Assembly: GCF_004349055.1 (NCBI RefSeq)
Contig: NZ_SMKX01000017.1
Location: 1 to 64,000, forward strand
Source of the DNA: Kribbella antibiotica
GTDB taxonomy: Bacteria > Actinomycetota > Actinomycetes > Propionibacteriales > Kribbellaceae
DNA length: 64,000 bases
Direction of reading: 5' to 3'
A program made the translations under genes and the position numbers. The stretch's first letter is position 1; every line of letters starts with the position of its first letter. This document shows, one piece after another, positions 8,280 to 16,281 of the stretch. Under the pieces are notes generated by a model that saw only the letters and a program-made list of their open reading frames with translations, ran no database searches and was not told the origin of the DNA.

Positions 8280-8869
8280 TCGACGATGAACTCGCACCAG
8301 GACCTGATCGCCAATGGAGCAGCAGTTCGATGCGTCCCGGGGAAAGCGATCAACGGCTTGTCCGGTGAGCCCAGGCGGTCGAACAACTCGAACTGCCCGG
8401 CGCGAGGGAACAGTTCGTCGTTCCACTGCACTGCACAGCGCAAACCGCGACCTGCGGCGGCCACGTACGGCAGTCCTAAACGAGTCCCCATCGATAGGCC
8501 GAGGTAGGCGACTCGGCTACCGTCGACCAGGTCCAGGTCGATGAGAGCGTTCAGGGTTGCGCTCCAATCGTCCGCCATGCGGTCGTGGTGTGGCCGGTCG
8601 CCGTGGAAGGGGCCGTCGATGGCAACAGCGGCTGTGTACCATCCGCCGGCGAACCACCGGGCCAGGCTCAGTTGCCGCGTGGCCTGCTTGTGTCCGCTGC
8701 CGCCATGTCCCAAGAGTACGAGCGGATACGGCGGGCGCGGATGGTCAATGCCTCCGGGCAGCCACAAGATGCCCGGCACGATGCCGGCCTCCCGGACGAG
8801 GTTGAAGCGGTGCTCGGCGACTCTGCCGTCGGCGACCGGTTCGCCGATCCAGTGCACGATGTCAGCCAT
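8264..8869 (-). CDS. Alpha/beta hydrolase
   Basis: 201 residues from the ATG at 8869. The oxyanion segment LLGHGGSG (residues 52-59), the nucleophile elbow GLSMG with Ser126, and His180 in PGTH are in the order expected for a dienelactone-hydrolase-like serine hydrolase. The start overlaps the stop of the upstream DUF222-HNH gene by eight bases, so translation is coupled. The substrate cannot be deduced. No signal peptide, so it is cytoplasmic. Confidence 0.82.
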   Translation of the reverse strand: MADIVHWIGEPVADGRVAEHRFNLVREAGIVPGILWLPGGIDHPRPPYPLVLLGHGGSGHKQATRQLSLARWFAGGWYTAAVAIDGPFHGDRPHHDRMADDWSATLNALIDLDLVDGSRVAYLGLSMGTRLGLPYVAAAGRGLRCAVQWNDELFPRAGQFELFDRLGSPDKPLIAFPGTHRTAAPLAIRSWCEFIVDHLVA

Positions 8870-10775
8870 CTGGTGCCTCCTTCGAGATGCGGTGGGTGCC
8901 GGTCGGGTCGACGCGGAAGACGAACCCGTGGGGAGTGGTCCACTCAAGGGTCTTGCGGTCGATCCGCCGGGCTCGCCATCCGTCGGCGTGCGTCTTCACC
9001 CGGTGACCGAAGCGGCTCAACGGTGCCAGGTTGTCCAGGCTGGTTTGCCCCGGTGGCCCGAGTGAGTCATAGGGCTCGATGTGGTCCAGATCGATGGTGT
9101 TGCTCGTCTCGCGCGTCCCGTAGGGAAAGAGTTCGACGGGATGGGTGAGCTTGACGCATTCGCGGATCTGGTGGGTGATCTCGTAGGCGTCGGAGCTGAC
9201 GGCCTGGTTGAGATCGATGACCGGCTTCACTGCGTAGGGGCCGTAGCCGACGAGTTCGGTGAACTGGGAGGCGAGTAGCGGCCCGATCTCTTCGGCGCGG
9301 AGGACGCCGTCACCCGTGGCGAGGGTGTGGTCGGTGAGGTGCACAAAGACCTCGGTCTTCGCCGGCCGTGACGCGACGGACCGTTCACCGCGTGGGCGGG
9401 AGTGGGCGTCGTGTTTGACCTGGGCGAGCCGGGCCGCGAGGGCGCGCAACTCATCCGCACTCATCGCCTCAGCGGACTCAGGTGGGACGACGCCTGCTGC
9501 CTCGAACGGCTCTGTCGCCCAGCCAACTGACTGATCGAGTGGATCGGGGAGGTCACTCGTGCTGGGATGAGGCGCCTCGCGGTCAGCCTCATCATCCAGG
9601 CCAGGCTCGCCATCGAACCCAGGTGGGACGCTCATACCCGCCACCCGGTCAACCGAAATGTCGTTGCCTGCAGCAACAGAACTGGGCGCGAGGTTGCCAC
9701 CAGAGGCACCGATGACATTGCGCGCAGGGGCGGACGCAGAGGCTGGAGCGGAACTGCGGGCGAGCGCAGGCGCTGACCCAGATCCAGGCCCAGAGCAAGG
9801 CTCGGGGTCCGGGGCGGTGCTGGGCGCAGAGGCGGGCACGCAGAGGCGCGCACGCGCAGGCGCCAAGTAAGGCGCCCGGACGGAGGCGCGGCTGGAAGCG
9901 GGACTGGTTTCGATATTGGCGCTGGGGCCGGCATCGGGACTGGGACTGGCATCAGAGCTGGGACCGGGATTGGCGTCGGGCATGGGGTTGGTGCGCTGGT
10001 GCTCTCGGGCTCGGGCGATGAGTTCGTCGGCGAAGGCGGAGTCGGGCATGATGCCGATCGCTTCTGCGCGCCTGGCCTGGATACTGCGCTTGTCGCCTTG
10101 GGCCTGCAGGGCGTCGGCGATCTCGTCGATCTTCGCCTTGTGCCGACGGACCGCCGCCGAGGCAGCCTTGATTACACAAGTCTTGGTGCCATGCTCATCG
10201 GACTGACCGACCCACACACCACGCTCGGCGGTTGTCTCGGCAGCCTCGGCCTTCGCCAGGTCAGGATCGGCGTACATCTTCGCGGCCTTGATGATCTTGG
10301 CCAGCCGGGTCGGCGAGATCGTGTCCAGCAGAGGCGCGACCTTCTTGTCCACAGTGAGTGCCGCCGCCAGCGACAACTTCTCGCAGTCCCGGGCCAGGTT
10401 ACGCGCCTTCCACGCCGTGACTTCCTCGGTCAGCACCCGCGCCCACACGAACGGGAACCGGTGCCGCAGCGACAGCGAGTCCGCCAGATACTGCCGCGCC
10501 ACTCCCGGCGACAGACCCAGCACAGCGCCGTACTCCCCGATGCAGAACTCCATGACCGGCGGACATCCGTCACCACCCAGCACCACCGCACGCTCCCGCC
10601 CGTCACTCACCCGCCGGCCCGGACGAACCGCGCACACATCCGGATGGAAGCGATCGGCATACACCACCGCATGCACCAGCGACCGCGTAGCGGATCGGTT
10701 CTCGGCCGTGCGCTCACCCGCGGCCGACTCCATCAAGTCGGTCGTCGAAAGCTCGGCAAGCTCATTCTCGAACAT
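8862..10775 (-). CDS. DUF222/HNH endonuclease-domain protein
   Basis: 637 residues. The N-terminal ~270 residues form the DUF222 domain, and the C-terminal ~110 residues an HNH nuclease domain (LDHIEPYD, SLDNLAPLSRFGHRVKTH). Between them is a ~120-residue Ala/Pro/Ser-rich spacer of very low complexity that looks like repeat expansion. The start follows a good promoter, TTGCGT (10806-10811), 17 bases, TAAAAT (10783-10788), then seven bases to the ATG with no Shine-Dalgarno, so the mRNA is probably leaderless. These proteins are abundant in actinobacteria. Nuclease activity is expected from the family but the biological role is not established. Confidence 0.85.
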   Translation of the reverse strand: MFENELAELSTTDLMESAAGERTAENRSATRSLVHAVVYADRFHPDVCAVRPGRRVSDGRERAVVLGGDGCPPVMEFCIGEYGAVLGLSPGVARQYLADSLSLRHRFPFVWARVLTEEVTAWKARNLARDCEKLSLAAALTVDKKVAPLLDTISPTRLAKIIKAAKMYADPDLAKAEAAETTAERGVWVGQSDEHGTKTCVIKAASAAVRRHKAKIDEIADALQAQGDKRSIQARRAEAIGIMPDSAFADELIARAREHQRTNPMPDANPGPSSDASPSPDAGPSANIETSPASSRASVRAPYLAPARARLCVPASAPSTAPDPEPCSGPGSGSAPALARSSAPASASAPARNVIGASGGNLAPSSVAAGNDISVDRVAGMSVPPGFDGEPGLDDEADREAPHPSTSDLPDPLDQSVGWATEPFEAAGVVPPESAEAMSADELRALAARLAQVKHDAHSRPRGERSVASRPAKTEVFVHLTDHTLATGDGVLRAEEIGPLLASQFTELVGYGPYAVKPVIDLNQAVSSDAYEITHQIRECVKLTHPVELFPYGTRETSNTIDLDHIEPYDSLGPPGQTSLDNLAPLSRFGHRVKTHADGWRARRIDRKTLEWTTPHGFVFRVDPTGTHRISKEAPDG

Positions 10776-10782
10776 GCGTTCT

Positions 10783-10811
10783 ATTTTAGTCACGAAAAGA
10801 TAACGACGCAA
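10783..10811 (-). promoter_or_regulatory. Promoter of the DUF222-HNH gene, leaderless type
   Basis: On the minus strand TTGCGT (10806-10811) and TAAAAT (10783-10788) are separated by 17 bases, and the ATG follows seven bases after the -10 box. This is close to a consensus housekeeping promoter and would start transcription at or next to the start codon. Confidence 0.6.
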
Positions 10812-10852
10812 ATCCACCGTGCAGGCAAGAGAAATCAGGCATTCTGGTGGTC

Positions 10853-11431
10853 ATGCCGTTCGCCGATGAGGTTCGTCCTGTAGCTGTTTCCGACTATCGC
10901 GTGAGCTGGCCGGAGGAGTTCGGGCAGCTCGCCGATCGCCTCCGCGGCGTGGTCGGCCACCACGCCGTCGCCATCGATCATGTCGGCTCCACGTCGGTGC
11001 CGGGGCTAGCGGCGAAGGACTGCGTCGACGTGCAGATTCGCGTGCTTGCGCTGGAGCCGCTGGTCGAACTGCTGACTGACGCGGGTTTTCGGTTGCGGCC
11101 GGAGGCATGGAATCGGGCGGAGGTCTCTGCCGGGGTGACGTGTCCGAAGCTGGTGTTCGCGCCGCCGGTGGGGGAGCGGGCGACCAACGTGCATGTGCGG
11201 CTGCACGACGGGCCGAACGCGCGGTATGCGTTGTTGTTCCGCGACTACCTGCGGGCGCATGACGACGTACGGGATGCTTGGGGTGCGTTCAAGAAGCGCT
11301 TGTCTGCAACGGTTTCCGACATCTTCGACTACGGGCAGATCAAGGCGCCGGCGACCGAGGTGCTGATGGCGGGAGCGGAGGCGTGGGTAGCATCGGGTGG
11401 TGGCTTTGGCTTTGGTGGAACCCAGCACTGA
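10853..11431 (+). CDS. GrpB-family protein (nucleotidyltransferase fold)
   Basis: 192 residues from the ATG at 10853 (a GTG two codons earlier is possible). IDHVGSTSVPGLAAKDCVDV is the signature of the GrpB family, which has a nucleotidyltransferase-like fold with the GSTS and D-x-D-type segments. Members occur fused to dephospho-CoA kinase or stand alone, and their function is poorly defined. The next gene overlaps its 3' end by up to 35 bases. Confidence 0.88.
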   Translation: MPFADEVRPVAVSDYRVSWPEEFGQLADRLRGVVGHHAVAIDHVGSTSVPGLAAKDCVDVQIRVLALEPLVELLTDAGFRLRPEAWNRAEVSAGVTCPKLVFAPPVGERATNVHVRLHDGPNARYALLFRDYLRAHDDVRDAWGAFKKRLSATVSDIFDYGQIKAPATEVLMAGAEAWVASGGGFGFGGTQH

Positions 11432-11915
11432 CCTGTACGACGCCTGGCGCGCGGCGCATCGGGAGTGGGGGCCGGGGCTTCACGAGGACGGGTTCGGGCT
11501 CGAGACGACGGATGAGGTCGACTCGGTCGAGGGGTTTGCGACTTGGGTTGCGAGGGTGCAATCCAGGGGCGGGACGTCTCGGTGGATTGTTGAGGACGGG
11601 CAGGTGCTGGGCGGGATCGGGCTGCGGCATGAGCTGAATGAGCGGACCGGACATATTGGGTATGGCGTTCGGCCGTCCGCGCGCGGTCGTGGCGTGGCGA
11701 GTTGGGCGCTTGGCGCGATTCTCGTGGAGGCGCAAGCACTGGGGATCGGGCGGGTGCTGCTCGTGTGCTTGGCGGACAATCCGGGGTCGGCAAAGACCAT
11801 CGAGCGCAATGGCGGTGTGCTGGAAGGGATTCGTGGCCCTGTCCGGCGGTATTGGATTGAGCTACCAGCGGCGGGGGAGTCTGGGGTGTTGGCAGAGGAA
11901 GGCGCCGACAGCTAG
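11397..11915 (+). CDS. GNAT-family N-acetyltransferase
   Basis: Up to 172 residues. GYGVRPSARGRGVASWAL is the acetyl-CoA-binding motif (R-G-R-G-V-A). The substrate may be a small molecule or protein N-terminus. The start is uncertain: GTG codons at 11397, 11400 and 11415 are in frame and all lie inside or near the end of the GrpB gene, so the two genes are probably coupled. The 3' end overlaps the convergent gene by about 54 bases, which is unusually long for two real genes; the overlap falls in the poorly conserved C-termini of both. Confidence 0.78.
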   Translation: MVALALVEPSTDLYDAWRAAHREWGPGLHEDGFGLETTDEVDSVEGFATWVARVQSRGGTSRWIVEDGQVLGGIGLRHELNERTGHIGYGVRPSARGRGVASWALGAILVEAQALGIGRVLLVCLADNPGSAKTIERNGGVLEGIRGPVRRYWIELPAAGESGVLAEEGADS

Positions 11916-12701
11916 TTCGAGGGCCGGGTAGGAGCCCCAGAGGTCGGGGCGGCGGATCGGGATGATGTGCCAGCCGAGCTTCGCGAGATCCGTACGGCGA
12001 TCTTCGTCGCGCATCTGCTGGCGATCGGTGGAGTGCCAGGCGTCGCTGTCGTATTCGAGCCCCAGCCAGCGGCCGTCCACCGGGTTGTCGGGGTACCCGA
12101 TGTCGAGGCGGTAGCGCCCGACGGTGACCTGCAGCTCAGGTCGCGGAAAACCGGCGTCGAACAACCGCAACCGCAACCACGACTCACCAGGCGAAGCCGC
12201 CCGCCCATCCGCCAGCCGCAGGAGCAGCGCGGCCTGGGAGGTGCTGTCGTCGGCGAAGTAGGCGGGCGCGGCCGCTTGCAGTTCGGCGTGGGTGACGGCC
12301 TGGGTGTGCAGCAGCGCGTCGAGGGCGGACAGCGCGAAAGGGCGCGGCAGGCGTTGCGCCAGCTCGATGGCGGTGGCGGCGGGGGAGATGACCCGGAGAC
12401 CGCACACGTCGACGGCCGGACGGTCGTCGAAGGTCCACTGCGGGTGGATGGTGGGCTCAGGCCCGAGCGCGGTGGAGTCGATGCCATGGAGCCAGGCCGC
12501 AGCGTCACCGTGCACAACGGCCTCAGATGGCAGGACAAGGCCGAGCGCCTCCGCCCGCAGCTCCAGGCTGTCGGGCACGCGGACGTCGACGTACACGCCC
12601 TTGAGCAGCTGACGGATCTCGCCGCGGCCGAGCAGCCACTGGAGTTTGCGGCCTACCTGATGGGCGCGGAACGGTAGGCCGGCGAAGACGTACGGGAACA
12701 T
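11862..12701 (-). CDS. AbiEi-like / DUF559 nuclease-fold protein
   Basis: 279 residues. The N-terminal half resembles the AbiEi-like antitoxin/regulatory module (HGDAAAWLHGID). The C-terminal half carries the PD-(D/E)XK-type layout of DUF559 proteins: ESWLRLRLFDAGF, then LDIGYP and LEYDSDAWH. A related protein is encoded at 41283-42230. No partner toxin gene lies next to it, so a toxin-antitoxin role is not supported. A perfect 10-bp inverted repeat ends at its start codon. Confidence 0.72.
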   Translation of the reverse strand: MFPYVFAGLPFRAHQVGRKLQWLLGRGEIRQLLKGVYVDVRVPDSLELRAEALGLVLPSEAVVHGDAAAWLHGIDSTALGPEPTIHPQWTFDDRPAVDVCGLRVISPAATAIELAQRLPRPFALSALDALLHTQAVTHAELQAAAPAYFADDSTSQAALLLRLADGRAASPGESWLRLRLFDAGFPRPELQVTVGRYRLDIGYPDNPVDGRWLGLEYDSDAWHSTDRQQMRDEDRRTDLAKLGWHIIPIRRPDLWGSYPALELAVGAFLCQHPRLPRRW

Positions 12702-12739
12702 CCCAGCAGGATGACCTATGGGGCCACACCCTGCTGGGA
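12701..12739. promoter_or_regulatory. Perfect 10-bp inverted repeat abutting a start codon
   Basis: TCCCAGCAGG (12701-12710) and CCTGCTGGGA (12730-12739) are exact inverted copies around a 19-base loop. The left arm shares one base with the start codon of the AbiEi-like gene (minus strand), and there is no T tract after the hairpin. It could be an operator, a translation-controlling hairpin or the terminator of the DUF349 gene upstream. An autoregulatory site is my preferred reading. Confidence 0.5.
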
Positions 12740-12757
12740 GTTATCCACAGGTCAGCG

Positions 12758-13984
12758 TCAGCTGAACTCGGCGACGGCGTTCTGGGCCTGGGTCAGCCAC
12801 TCGCGGCGGGCCTCGATGGCTTCGCGGGCCTCGTTGGCCTTGCGGGTGTTGCCCTGGGCCTCGTGCTTGGCGGCCTGCTTCTCGAGGTCGGTGATCAGCG
12901 ACTGGAGCTGCTTGACGGTGGCTTCCGCGCGGGCGCGGGCCTCCGGGTTGCTCTTGTTCCAGACCTCGTCCTCGGCCGACTTCACGGCCTGCTCGACGGC
13001 GCGCAGGCGGCCGTCGATGGCGCGCATGGAGTCGCGCGGGATCTTGCCGATCGCGTCCCAGCGGTCGAGCAGGTCACGGAGCTGGTCGCGCGCGGTCTTG
13101 GCGTCGTTGACCGGGAGGATCGCCTCGATCTCGACCAGCAGCGCCTCTTTGGCGGCCTGGTTCTGGATCTGCTCGGCGTTCTCCTCGGCCTGGACGGAGT
13201 CGCGGGCGCCGAAGAAGGTGTCCTGGGCGGCGCGGAAGCGGGCCCAGAGCTTGTCGTCGACCTCGCGTGGCGCGGGGCCGGCGGCCTTCCACTGGCGCAT
13301 CAGCTCGCGGAAGCGGCCGGAGGTGGGACCCCAGTCGGTGTTCGCGGACAGCGTCTCGGCCTCGGCGGCCAGGCGCTCCTTGACGGTCGCGGCCTCTTCG
13401 CGCTTGGAGGAGAGCTCGGCGAAGTGCTGCTTGCGGTGCCGCGTGTACGTCGTCCGTGCCGACGAGAAGCGGTGCCACAGCTCGTCGTCGCTGCCCTTGT
13501 CGAGGCGCGGCAGCGCCTTCCACTCGTCGAGCAGCTCGCGCAGGCGGGTGACGCCGTGGCGCCAGTCCGTGCCGGCGGCGATGGTCTCGGCCTCGGTCGC
13601 GATCTTGGTCTTGGACTCGCGGGCCTCTTCGACCTTCGCGGCCCGCTCGGCCTTGCGCTTCTCACGCTGTACGGCGAGCAGCGGGGCGAGCGCCTCGAGG
13701 CGCGTCTTCAGCCCGTCCAGGTCACCGACCGCCTGCGCTTCCTCGAGCGAGCTGTTGACCTTCTTCACCGCTGCCCGGGCGTCGTCCGGGGACACCGTGC
13801 CCGCCTGGACGCGCTGCTCCAGCAGCTCCACCTCGAACGCCAAGGCGTCGTACCGGCGGGTGTAGAAGGCGAGGGCCTCCTCCGGCTTCGCGTCCGGCCA
13901 CTGACCGACCGGCCGTTCACCGTCCTTCGTCCGTACGAAGACCGTTCCGTCCTCGGCTACCCGGCCCCAGCTCTCCTCGGCCAC
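12758..13984 (-). CDS. DUF349-domain protein
   Basis: 408 residues from the GTG at 13984, preceded by GGAAGGGG; a longer upstream frame has no credible start. The protein is built of repeated ~75-residue DUF349 units with the W...L...W pattern (TDWRHGVTRLRELLDEWKAL, TDWGPTSGRFRELMRQWKAA) and is strongly helical and charged, probably coiled-coil. Function is undefined in the family. In actinobacteria it is commonly found beside the MBL-hisS genes, as here, and it is transcribed away from them. Confidence 0.88.
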   Translation of the reverse strand: MAEESWGRVAEDGTVFVRTKDGERPVGQWPDAKPEEALAFYTRRYDALAFEVELLEQRVQAGTVSPDDARAAVKKVNSSLEEAQAVGDLDGLKTRLEALAPLLAVQREKRKAERAAKVEEARESKTKIATEAETIAAGTDWRHGVTRLRELLDEWKALPRLDKGSDDELWHRFSSARTTYTRHRKQHFAELSSKREEAATVKERLAAEAETLSANTDWGPTSGRFRELMRQWKAAGPAPREVDDKLWARFRAAQDTFFGARDSVQAEENAEQIQNQAAKEALLVEIEAILPVNDAKTARDQLRDLLDRWDAIGKIPRDSMRAIDGRLRAVEQAVKSAEDEVWNKSNPEARARAEATVKQLQSLITDLEKQAAKHEAQGNTRKANEAREAIEARREWLTQAQNAVAEFS

Positions 13985-14148
13985 AACTCGCCCCTTCCGG
14001 CGGTATGTACTGCGCTCGTGCCCATTCTGGTCGGCCTCTGGTTCACACACGTGCTCAGGGGTCGGCCCGGGCGCGTCGGGCCTGGATCCCAACGCGTATC
14101 CCTGAACAATCACAAACTCCCAGCTCGTGCGCAACGGTGTTGCCTAAC

Positions 14149-14210
14149 AATCCGGACGGAAGTCGGGCCAATCCGGACGGAAGTCGGGCCAATCCGGTTC
14201 GAAGTCGGCA
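14149..14210. repeat. 21-bp tandem repeat (almost three copies)
   Basis: The unit AATCCGGACGGAAGTCGGGC plus one C occurs at 14149-14169 and 14170-14190, followed by a degenerate third copy at 14191-14210. The 21-base period equals two helical turns, so a protein could bind every copy on one face. It lies in the 288-base gap between the divergent DUF349 gene and the MBL-hisS-aspS operon; the rest of that gap shows nothing else I can name. Confidence 0.8.
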
Positions 14211-14272
14211 TCCGAGCACCGGTAACCTTGGGTGGTCCAGCAGTAATGCAGTACCGATTCGGAAGGTCTGTC

Positions 14273-14962
14273 GTGCTCATCGCCGGGTTCCCCGCAGGAT
14301 CGTGGGGTACGAACTGTTACGTCGTCGCCACCGGCCAGGGCGCGGAGTGCATCGTCATCGACCCGGGGCAGGACGCCACCGCCGGGGTCGAGCAGGTCGT
14401 CCGGGAGAACAAGCTGAAGCCGGTCGCCGTGCTGCTCACGCACGGTCACATCGACCACATGTTCTCGGTGCTGCCGGTCTGCGGTGCCTACGACGTGACC
14501 GCCTGGATCCACCCTGACGACCGGCACCTGCTGGCCGACCCGATGGCGGGGATCAGCAAGGAGTCCGCGGCGATGCTGCTGGGCGGCAACCACGAGTTCG
14601 CCGAGCCGGACGACGTCGCCGAGCTCAAGGACGGGCTCTCGCTGGAGCTGGCCGGGCTCAACTTCACAGTCGACCACACCCCGGGCCACACGAGAGGCTC
14701 GGTCACCTTCACGACGCCGTACCTGGGCCCGGAGGATGTGCCCGCGGTGCTTTTCTCCGGTGACGTGTTGTTCGCCGGGTCGATCGGCCGGACGGATCTG
14801 CCAGGCGGCGACCATCCGGCGATGCTGCATACGTTGGCCACCAAGATCCTGCCGATGAGCGACGAGATCGTCGTCCTGCCGGGTCATGGTGGCCAGACCA
14901 CGATCGGCCGGGAAAAGGCGACCAACCCCTACTTGCAGGACCTGGAGATTCCCAACTTATGA
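14273..14962 (+). CDS. MBL-fold metallo-hydrolase (glyoxalase II-like)
   Basis: 229 residues. The GTG at 14273 follows GGAAGG at 14261-14266 and gives the usual N-terminus V/MLIAGFPAGSWGTNCYV; an ATG at 14246 is an alternative. Metal ligands are visible in LTHGHIDHM (T-H-x-H-x-D-H), PGHTRGS, FSGDVLF and LPGHGGQT. This is the hydroxyacylglutathione-hydrolase-like protein found just before hisS in many actinobacteria; the true thioester substrate is unknown. Its stop overlaps the hisS start as ATGA. Confidence 0.88.
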   Translation: MLIAGFPAGSWGTNCYVVATGQGAECIVIDPGQDATAGVEQVVRENKLKPVAVLLTHGHIDHMFSVLPVCGAYDVTAWIHPDDRHLLADPMAGISKESAAMLLGGNHEFAEPDDVAELKDGLSLELAGLNFTVDHTPGHTRGSVTFTTPYLGPEDVPAVLFSGDVLFAGSIGRTDLPGGDHPAMLHTLATKILPMSDEIVVLPGHGGQTTIGREKATNPYLQDLEIPNL

Positions 14963-16281
14963 GCAAGGTGACCCCTCTCAGCGGGTTCCCCGAATTCCTT
15001 CCGCAGGATCGGATCGTGGAGCTGGAGTTCCTCGACAGCATCCGGGAGACGTTCGAGCTGCACGGCTTCGCGTCGATCGAGACCCGTGCGGTCGAGCCGG
15101 TCGAGCGGCTGTCCAACCAGGGCGAGGACGCCGACAAGGAGATCTACGGTGTCCGGCGGCTCGCGGCGGAAGCCAGCGAGGGCACGTCGCTCGGGCTGCA
15201 CTTCGACCTGACCGTCCCGTTCGCGCGCTACGTGCTGGAGCACGGCGGCAAGCTGGCCTTCCCGTTCCGCCGCTACCAGATCCAGAAGGTCTGGCGCGGC
15301 GAACGCCCGCAGGAGGGCCGGTACCGCGAGTTCACCCAGGCTGATATTGACATCGTCAACGCCGGTGAGCTGCCGAACCACTACGAGGTCGAGCTGCCGC
15401 TGGTGATCGCGGAGGCGCTCCGCAAGCTGCCGGTGCCCGAGTTCGTGGTCAAGGTCAACAACCGCAAGATCCCCGAGGGGTTCTACCGCGGCCTCGGCCT
15501 GGACGATGTCGCCACCGTGCTCCGGATCGTCGACAAGATCGACAAGATCGGTCCCGAGAAGGTGATCGAGCGGCTGGTCGAGTCCGGTGCGACGGACAAG
15601 CAGGCGCAGCTCGCCGTACAGCTGGCTGATATCTCCAGCACGGACACGTCGTTCGTCGAGCAGGTTCGTGCGTTGGGTGTCGAGCACCCGACGCTGGATG
15701 AGGGCCTCGAGCAGCTCAGCCAGGTGATGGCGGCCGCGACAGAGCACGCTCCCGGTCTGCTGATGGCCGACCTGCGGATCGCGCGCGGCCTCGACTACTA
15801 CACCGGCGCGGTCTACGAGATCTACCTGGTCGGCCAGGAGTCGTTCGGCTCGGTCGGCGGCGGCGGCCGGTACGACGCCCTCGCGTCCGACGGCAAGACG
15901 ACGTACCCGGGTGTTGGTATCTCGATCGGCGTCTCGCGCCTCGTGCACCGACTGGTCTCCCAGGGACTGCTCAAGGGCAGCCGCAGTACGCCGACCGCCG
16001 TACTGGTCGCGTTGAACGCGGAGGAGGACCGGGCCGAGGCGATGCGGACCGCGGCGCAGTTGCGCAGCCGGGGAATCCCGGTCGAGGTCGCTCCGGCGGC
16101 GGCGAAGTTCGGCAAGCAGATCAAGTTCGCCGATCGGCGCGGGATCCCGTTCGTGCTGTTCAGCACCGAGAACGGGTTCGAGATCAAGGACATTCGCAGC
16201 GGTGAGCAGGTGGCGGTCGACCCGGCTACATGGGCGCCGCCGGCAGACGACGTACGACCAAGTATCGAGGAGATCCAGTGA
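14959..16281 (+). CDS. hisS: Histidyl-tRNA synthetase
   Basis: 440 residues. It charges tRNA-His with histidine. Class II motifs are visible: motif 2 region with [22 protein letters not shown], the histidine-specific ARGLDYYTG loop and [10 protein letters not shown]; a C-terminal anticodon-binding domain follows (~residues 345-425). The length fits bacterial HisRS. The start overlaps the MBL gene (ATGA) and its stop overlaps the aspS start (GTGA), so the three genes form one translationally coupled operon. Confidence 0.96.
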   Translation: MSKVTPLSGFPEFLPQDRIVELEFLDSIRETFELHGFASIETRAVEPVERLSNQGEDADKEIYGVRRLAAEASEGTSLGLHFDLTVPFARYVLEHGGKLAFPFRRYQIQKVWRGERPQEGRYREFTQADIDIVNAGELPNHYEVELPLVIAEALRKLPVPEFVVKVNNRKIPEGFYRGLGLDDVATVLRIVDKIDKIGPEKVIERLVESGATDKQAQLAVQLADISSTDTSFVEQVRALGVEHPTLDEGLEQLSQVMAAATEHAPGLLMADLRIARGLDYYTGAVYEIYLVGQESFGSVGGGGRYDALASDGKTTYPGVGISIGVSRLVHRLVSQGLLKGSRSTPTAVLVALNAEEDRAEAMRTAAQLRSRGIPVEVAPAAAKFGKQIKFADRRGIPFVLFSTENGFEIKDIRSGEQVAVDPATWAPPADDVRPSIEEIQ

